NCBI RefSeq assembly: GCF_003255815.1 | Contig: NC_037673.1 | Coordinates: 4,211,840 to 4,275,839 of the forward strand | DNA: 64,000 bases | Origin: Theropithecus gelada | Lineage: Eukaryota > Chordata > Mammalia > Primates > Cercopithecidae | Reading direction: 5' to 3' | Shown: positions 56,916 through 64,000 of the stretch, piece after piece | How positions within the stretch are numbered: position 1 is the first letter of the stretch | How the letters are laid out: each line of letters begins with the position of its first letter | The notes under the pieces: generated by a model | Told to the model about the DNA's origin: nothing | The model's database searches: none | The model's input: only the letters and a program-made list of their open reading frames with translations | Made by a program: the position numbers and the translations under genes

Positions 56916-57289
56916 CTCTAACTCTAAGGTGCAATTTATTTAATTATCAAAATTCTGAACATGCTATAAAGTTATAAGGTGTTCTTTTGGAATTTTACAA
57001 TGAAAAAGACAATACATATATGGAAATTTAATACTTGAATTGTCATGGCTCATGTGTTTTTGCTCTGTGGTCCCATCTACAAGGAAAGAAAAATTATACA
57101 CACGAGATTTCTGGGAGATGATGAAATGAACAGGCTTAGTTTGTTGGGCTTGTCTGTTTTTTGTTTGTTCTTATTGGTTACTTTCTATCGCTGATCATTT
57201 GGGGAGATTTGTAAAAGGAGAAGGAATAAGCCACTGTTTTGCTTCTGCTATTTTTGGAGCAAACTATTATATCTATGTTACCTCTCTAG
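56916..57289. other. Unique intergenic sequence
   Basis: No gene or transposon recognised. Confidence 0.4.
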
Positions 57290-58080
57290 TCATTCTCTTT
57301 TAAAAATTCTGTTTATTTGCATTCATTATCTTCTTCATTAGTATTGCTATTAATATCACTTTTTCATTTTAATCTTTTTTTGTTATGTTCGCTCTTAAAA
57401 TTGATTATAGTACTTAAATTTATTAACCTTTTATTTTAGTGTATGTTTTTCCTAAGTGTTTGGAGGGATGATTAGTTTTTTAAAATTAGATTTCCGTTGT
57501 ATTCTCAAAAATTTATTTAAAGTTAAAAAAAGCTCCAATTTTTATTTTAAACATACACTCATAACCTTACATGCCTAAAGTTGTTTATCATTATGCTATA
57601 CTGTTTTCAGAATTCATGTATTATTTTCTCTGTAGTCTCAGGATTACTTAATAATGGGCTTAGTGATTTCCAAATGTATGAAAATGTGTTATTGTTGTTG
57701 GCTGTGAGGTTGGGGAACACTCTATGACCCTAATTATTTAGAATGCATTGTGTCTTGTTGTCCAATTCATGTTCTATTTTCAAAAATATAACAAAACGTG
57801 TATTCTTATTGAATATAAATTTTTAAACTTTTAGATAAAAGTGTTGATTGATCATGTTATTTATGCTTTTTGTATCTTTCTTACTTTTGTTCTTTCAATA
57901 TTACTATACCAGTTCATCAAAGGACTAGTTGAAATTTATTTTCCATCTATCCCCCTTATCCTGTTTGTTCAATTATAATTTCAAAATTATACTTTTAAGC
58001 ACATTTATATTAAAGACTTTCATATATTTGGATCAATTGTTCTTACTAGTATATAAAATCACTTTTGTCCTGTGATTTGG
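57290..58080 (-). mobile_element. Old L1M/HAL1-like relic, minus strand
   Basis: 'aacgtgtattcttattgaat', 'taaaagtgttgattgatcat', 'tttgttctttcaatattact' and 'cagttcatcaaaggactag' have the order of the antisense L1 EN/ORF2 5' region. Very diverged. Confidence 0.5.
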
Positions 58081-58552
58081 CCCTTAAGTGTGATGAAGAG
58101 AAATAATGAAGCAAGAGAAGCAAGGTAATATGAAGAACCAGGAAAACACAGACACAACTCAACGTGTCCATTTATTTTAAAATGCAGCTACATCACAGCA
58201 AGATTTAAAAAAAAAAAGTGATCTACATCAACAATAACAACAGTAAAAAAAAAGAAGGAAAAAAGAAAAAGTGAGGCTCAAAAGTTTTCAGAATGCAAGA
58301 TTACAGATACACACACACAAACACACAAACACACACACAATCAAAACAGCCATAAAGCAGAGGAAACAATAATAATACAACAAAATTTTAAAATTCAGTG
58401 ATTGTTAATGTAAAGACAAATAGTAAAAATATCTTGAAGAAGAAATTTAAAACCTCATGATAGTTCTAGACTAAAGAAAAGGAAAATGCAAAGTGGAAGC
58501 TCATCAGTATCAGAAAGAAGTTGGTAACAGGAAAAATATGTAGGTGAACCTG
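58081..58552. other. AT-rich sequence with AC and A-rich low complexity
   Basis: No gene. Contains an (AC)n-like tract at 58309-58340 and A-rich tracts at 58206-58272. Confidence 0.45.
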
Positions 58553-58672
58553 TCACCTAAGCCTGGGGATGTCAAGGCTGCAGTGAGCTGTGATCACACC
58601 ACTGCACTCCACTCCAGCCTGACTGGCAGAGTGAGACCTTATCTCAAAAGAAAAATCAAACAAAAAAACAAA
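58553..58672 (+). mobile_element. Alu right-arm fragment (old), plus strand
   Basis: 'cctggggatgtcaaggctgc', 'agtgagctgtgatcacacca' and 'ctgcactccactccagcctg', with an A-rich tail. Only the right monomer is present. 'cactccactcc' carries a 5-bp duplication. J-type features ('gtcaaggctgcagtgagctg'). Confidence 0.9.
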
Positions 58673-59505
58673 AAATCAACTTAAGATTAAATTACAATGT
58701 GTTGAGAAGGGCATGTATAACTGGAAATGCAATTTTAAAAATATAGAATATGAATTAAAAAGCTGAGAAAATAAAAAAGAATTAAGTATGTTATCAAAAG
58801 AATCTGAAAATAATAGGTGTGGAAAATACGTAAAGAGGCTCCAACAGAGGTATAATTGGAGCAATTAATTCCCCCAGTATTAACACTTTTCCTTTGAGGA
58901 AAAACAAAACAGTGAAGCAAATTAATTTTAAAACAGTAACAGTTACACACACATATATACACACTTCTTGAAATAAAACTTAAATTTACACGTTGAGAGA
59001 GGTGCATAATACACCTGAAAATTTTGACCCAGAAACATGAATTGCAAAACATATTGCAATAGAAACTTAAACCCTAAGCTACAATTATAAAGATTAAGTT
59101 ACTAGCAAATAAAAAAGTTAAGTTGCTTTCAAATTCTTGACAGAAAACATACTAACAGAAATGAATGAAAAATAAATAAAAGACTATTCCTAAAAACGAT
59201 CACCCAATGTAATATTATGCTAGTGTAAAAACTGAGATATAATTATTAAATGATATTCAGAATACATATGTAGTTTAAAAATAAACTTACAGAGTGGCAT
59301 GGTATTATGTTGCATTTTATATAACAAAAGAGGTTAAAATAAACATACATTAGCCTATCGTTGCCAAAAACAACAACAAACAACTAATCAAACAAAAAAC
59401 TGGAAATAAAAACCCAATACAAATAGAAATAGTCACCTCTAGCTGGAGTTGGGCAAGTAGGCATAATGTAAAATATCTATAAGCATACCTCTGAATACAT
59501 TGTTT
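58673..59505. other. AT-rich sequence, no gene seen
   Basis: No recognised family, though A-rich sense texture could be eroded L1. A 105-codon minus ORF at 58735-59052 is featureless. Confidence 0.4.
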
Positions 59506-59803
59506 TGATTTTGAGACAGGGTTTTGCTCTATTATGCAGGCTGGAGCACAGTGGCACCGTCACAGCTCACAGCTGGCTTGACCTCCTGGGCTCAAGTAAT
59601 CTTCCCACCTCAAACTCCCAAGTGATTGGGACTATAGGCACACACTACCACACCTGGCTAAATATTTTTTTTTTTTTTTTTTTTTTTAGAAATGGGGTTT
59701 TGCCATGTTGGCCAGTCTGGTCTCAAACCCCTGAGCTCAAATGATCCACCCATCTCGGCCTCCCAAAGTGCTGGGATTACAGATGTGAGCCAACACTCCC
59801 ATC
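59506..59803 (-). mobile_element. Old Alu (J-type), minus strand
   Basis: Antisense Alu from 'ttgagacagggttttgctct' through 'tggcttgacctcctgggctc' to 'gatgtgagccaacactccc', with an expanded poly-T (about 23) in the middle linker at 59667-59689. J-type left-arm features ('tcacagctcacagctggctt'). Confidence 0.95.
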
Positions 59804-60639
59804 CTCAATATATTTTTGACCTTTATCAATGTTTTACATATTAGCAGTTAAAATATATTTCAAGAAGAAACATTAATCATTAAATGTAATGAAAGCAAAT
59901 TACCCTAATTGCATATTAGATGGCTAACATAACCACACAGATAAGAAATATCTCAAGTTATTTTTAACACATAATTCTGGTAATATATCTTCAATGAGAT
60001 ATATTTCAAGACTCAAAGGAACTGCAAATGAATCTTAAACTTCACTCAGTAGACTATTTTTCAGTGATGATAACGGTGTTATAATTTTGGCCCTATTCTC
60101 TGAAGACTGTAAGAGAGGCAAATAAGCAAATACATTAATGATATTATGAACCACATTTGCAATATAAGAGAAAATAGATAAAAGTAAAAAATAAAAAGAG
60201 TTAACAGCAACACTCTCTAGTGCTACATTTTGTTTGGAAATAAAATTGTATAATTTATTATAAAACATATATATCTCCCCAAGCTCATATGACTAAAGCA
60301 GACTAGGAGTTATGACTCCTGTAGCAATAAGCACATCTGATGCTGACTTTATTACTCTTCAGCCAATATTCCTTTGACAAAGGCTAATTTTAGCCACAAC
60401 AAAGAAAGTTAAAAGTGTTCAAAGACAAATGAGAACCATGTCAAAGAGACACAAGAAAGGAACTAGAGAAAGAAGGCCAAAGAGAATCCTCCAGCAATCG
60501 TCCATCAAATAGAAACAAAAAAGCACCTTCATAAGAACAACAACAATAAAAAATCAGATGAGCTATCACAGTATCTGACTGTAACATGATAACAAGGAAA
60601 GACATTGAAGACTGTAAGAACAATCTTGTATTACCTACT
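59804..60639. other. AT-rich sequence, no gene seen
   Basis: No gene. May contain the eroded 5' part of the following L1M, but no landmark was recognised. Confidence 0.4.
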
Positions 60640-63600
60640 TCACCCCTACCCCAACTGCAGGCAGCCCAATGTACTGACTCTTTCTGCTTTGGGGAAAACG
60701 AGGAAAGAGAGCAAAGGACTTGATCTGTGGACCCAGGGAATTATCCTTTATGTTAACCCAGATCCACCAAGGCTGTGCAGCTAGGCATCTGCAAGGATCT
60801 TAGCATCCTTGAGCTTAGTGCGCCGCCTAGTGCTGAAACAACTGCAGTAACCACAAGCTTAGGTACCAATATTTAAGCCCATTTGAATTCTTAGAAAGTC
60901 CACTCAAGAAGTATGAGTACAAACAAGGCCAGACAGTGAAAATTGAATTAAATACTTAACTCTTCAATATCCAGGCATAGATATACATCCACAAGTATCA
61001 AGGACATCCACAAAAACAGAATCCACCAAGCCGACTAAATAAGGGAACTGTGCCCAATGCTGGAGTGATGGAGATGTGTGACATCTCAGACAGGGAATTC
61101 AAAACGGCAGTTTTGAGGAAGCACAACAAGCCCCAATATAGTACAGAGAAGAAATTCAGAATTTTATCAGGGAAATTTGACACAGAGATTAAAATAATAA
61201 TAATAGTGATAAACAGAAATCCTGGAGCTAAAAAATTCAATTGACAAACTGAAAAAAATTATCAGGGTGTCTCAATAGCAAGATTCCTACCACAAAAGAA
61301 AGAATTAGTAAGTTCAACGACAGGTTATTTGAAAAGACATACCTGGAGGGAGAAAAGGAAATAGTAAAAAAAGAAAGTAGTATGCCTATAAGATCTAGAA
61401 AACAACATTAAAAAAGTAAATCTAGTAGTTACTGGTGTTAAAGCAGACATAGAGAAAGAGATTGAGGTTGAAAGTGTATTCAAATAAATAATAACATAGA
61501 GCTTTCTAAACCTAGAAAAAAAGATATGAATATTTAGGTACAAGAAGGTCAAAGAACATCAAGTAGATTCAACCAAAATAAGACTATTCCAAGCCATATA
61601 ATAATCAAACTTTCAAAAGTCGAGGACAAAGAAGGGATGCTAAAAGCAGCAAGAGAAACAAAGCAAATAAAAGATAAAGGAACTTTGATATAGCTGGCAT
61701 CAGACTTCTCAGGGGAAGCCATACAAGCCAGGAGTGAGCCAAAGGACATATTCAATGTGCTGGGAAAAGAAAAGAAAAAAAAACTTTCTACCTAGAATAT
61801 TGCATCCAGAAATGTTATACTTCAAACAAGAAGAAAAAAATGAAAACTTTCTCAGACAAACAAAAACTGATGGAATTCATTAATACCCAGGTCTGTCTCA
61901 TAAGAAATGCTAAAGGAAGTTCTTCAATCTGAAAGAAAAAGGCACTATTGTGCAAAGAGAAATCAACTGAATCAATGGAATACTCCAATACTGTAATTGT
62001 GGTGTGTAGGTCACTCATATTTTTAGCCTGAACACTAAAAGATAAACCCATCAAAAAAATCATAACTACAACAGTTTGTTAAGAGAAAAGCAATACAAAA
62101 TTATAAATAGAGACAACAAAAAGTCAAAATATAAGGAACTGGAGTTAAAGTGCAGAGTATAAAATATAAAAAACAAGAAATCAAAACATATTACCAGCTA
62201 AAATTACTGATATACAAAAGAAGACAGAGAAAAAGGAAATGGAGAGTACTAACAAAACAACCAGAAAACAAATAACAAAATTGTAGTAAGTCTTTACCGA
62301 TTAATAATGACATTAAATGTAAATGAACTAAATTCTCCAATCAAAAGACATAGAGTGGCTGAATGAATTTTTCAAAAAAGAAACTATTGGCTGCTTGCAA
62401 GAAACACACTTCACCTATAAGGACACACATAGATTAAAAATGAAGAGATAAAAAAGATATTCTATGCAATGAAATAAAAAAATGGAGTAACTATGTTTAT
62501 ATCAGATAAAATAGATTTCTATTTATAAATAAAAGTATAAAAAGAGACAAATAACATCACTATATAATGATAAAGGGGTCAATTCATCAAGAGGATATAA
62601 CAATTGTAAATACATATGCACCTTTGGGTGCTGGAGCACCCAAATGTGTAAACTAAATTTTATTAGAGCTGAAGAGAAATGTAGAATCCAATACAACAAT
62701 AGTGGAAGACTTCAACACCCCACTTTCAGCATTGGGTAGATCATCTACACAGAAAATTTTAAAAAATGGACTTAATCTGCAATATAGACCAAATGGATCT
62801 AATAGATATTTACAAAATATTTTATCCAATGGCTGCAAAACTTACACATTCTTTTTCTTAGAATATGGAACATTCTGAAGAAGAGACCATATGTAAGGAA
62901 AAAAATCTAAAAAATTCTATAAAATGAAATTATATCAAGCGTATGTTCTCCCAACAATGGAGTAAATTTAGACATCAACAAGAGGAAATTTGGACACTAT
63001 ATAAAAGAATGGAAATTAAATAACATGCCCTTGAATGATGCTTTGATCAATTAAAAACATTAAGAAAAAATTTTAAATTATTGAAACAAATGAAAATGGA
63101 AACACAATATGACAAAACCTATGGAATAAGGAAATTTCTTACTAAGAGGGACATTTATAACAATAAACATCCACATCAAAAAAGGGATGATGCATATTAA
63201 ACAACATAGAAAAACAAGAGCAAACCAAACCCCAAATTAGCAAACAAAAAGAAATAATAAAGATCAGATCAGAAACAAATAAAATTGAGACTAAAAATTA
63301 TAAAAGATAATAAAATTAAAAGTTTTTTTGATAAGATAAAGGAAATCAACAAATCTTTAGCCAGACTAAGAAAAGAGAAGACTCAAATCAATAAAATAAA
63401 TTAAAAAGAAGACATTACTACTGATACCACAGAAATTCAAAGGATCATTAAATATTATGATGAGAAATGATATACCAATAAATTGGAAAATGTAGAAGAA
63501 ATGGATAAATTCCTAGATACATCCATTCTACCAAAACTCAACCATGAAGAAATAGAAAACTTGACTAGAACAATAACAAGTACTGGGATAGAAGAAGTAA

Positions 63601-64000
63601 TACAAAGCCTCCCATCAAACAAAAGTCCAAGACCTGATGAATGCACTGCTGAATTCTACCAAACATTTCAAGAAAGACTAATACCAATCCTACGCAAGCT
63701 ATTCCAAAAATTTAAAGAGGAGGGACTACTTCCAAATTTATTCTATAATTCCAGCATTTCCTTGATACTCAACCAGGAAAAGAAAAAAAAAAAAAAAAAG
63801 CTACAGGCCAATATCTCTGATGAAAATAGGTTCAAAAATTCTCAGCTAAATACTAGCAAACTGAATTCAGTAAGACATTAAAAATATCATCATAATCAAA
63901 TAGGATTTATTCAAGGGATGCAGTGATGGTTCAACATATGCAACTCAATAAATGTGATGCATCACATCAACAGAATGAAGAATAAACACCATATGATGAT
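60640..64000 (+). mobile_element. Long L1M element, plus strand, runs off the window
   Basis: 5' UTR/ORF1-like sequence from about 60.65 kb ('gatgtgtgacatctcagaca', 'ggaagcacaacaagcc'), the ORF1 3' region and spacer ('cagacttctcaggggaagcc', 'caaagcaaataaaagataaa', 'gaaaactttctcagacaaac'), then ORF2 from about 62300. Substitutions and indels break all frames. The element is colinear over 3.3 kb, so it is one of the more complete old L1s here. Confidence 0.8.
62300..64000 (+). pseudogene. Decayed L1 ORF2 (endonuclease and start of reverse transcriptase)
   Basis: In intact L1 this ORF encodes the endonuclease/reverse transcriptase that nicks target DNA and copies L1 RNA. Here the order of landmarks is kept: 'aaatgaactaaattctccaa', 'caatcaaaagacatagagtg', 'ggggtcaattcatcaagagg', 'ttcaacaccccactttcagc', 'agaccaaatggatctaatag', 'gatcagatcagaaacaaata', 'gataccacagaaattcaaag'. 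A 132-codon open piece (63483-63881) contains residues 'LPSNKSPRPDECTAEFYQTF', the pre-RT block of ORF2. Frameshifts and stops elsewhere make it inactive. A poly-A-rich insertion (63779-63799) interrupts the frame, and the catalytic core would lie beyond the right edge. Confidence 0.8.

Overview
This window looks like primate intergenic (gene-desert) DNA. I find no intact protein-coding gene, no RNA gene and no exon chain. Every open reading frame I checked is either inside a transposable element or a short chance ORF. Alu elements of both old (J/S) and young (Y) type, L1, L2, MIR, MaLR LTRs and a betaretrovirus-like solo LTR place it in a catarrhine primate. The young AluY at 43.6-43.9 kb reads 'gatccggccactgc' in its right arm, and the young L1 3' end reads 'caacaaggcacaagtatac'. 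As I remember the subfamilies, both variants are typical of Old World monkeys rather than human, so a macaque, baboon or guenon-like source is my best guess (inference, not tested).

Layout. 0-4 kb: a 32-bp AT-rich minisatellite, then an old minus-strand L1 split by an LTR-like repeat. 4-17 kb: mostly unique sequence with microsatellites, a GC- and CpG-raised patch at 6.5-7.65 kb, MIR/L2 relics, and two stretches that look like conserved non-coding DNA (13.03-13.19 and 13.96-14.28 kb). 17-27 kb: three Alus (one inside an older local duplication, one with its tail turned into a pentanucleotide microsatellite), a long L2 relic and several MIRs. 28.8-34.5 kb: an LTR graveyard with three MaLR-type LTRs, an ERV LTR with TATA-like and AATAAA signals, and a decayed reverse-transcriptase fossil. 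35-41 kb: mostly unique, with two more conserved-looking segments.

41.4-43.1 kb: a young, 5'-inverted (twin-primed) L1 with a perfect 15-bp target-site duplication. Its 3' end appears twice around a single N, which points to an assembly error. 43-50.8 kb: a young AluY, an L2 relic interrupted by a 22-bp minisatellite of about 22 copies, an older L1 carrying a clean solo LTR with 6-bp target duplications, and a DNA transposon carrying an Alu. 50.8-56 kb: unique DNA, including the best enhancer candidate at 53.75-54.45 kb, dense in homeodomain-type TAAT cores. 57-64 kb: L1/HAL1 relics, Alu pieces and a plus-strand L1M that runs off the right edge.

No operon or pathway exists here. The functional content, if any, is likely cis-regulatory. 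The most checkable observations are the assembly artefact in the young L1, the nested solo LTR, the minisatellite born inside L2, and the conserved-looking TAAT-rich segment. I saw no sign of an undescribed enzymatic or defence system.
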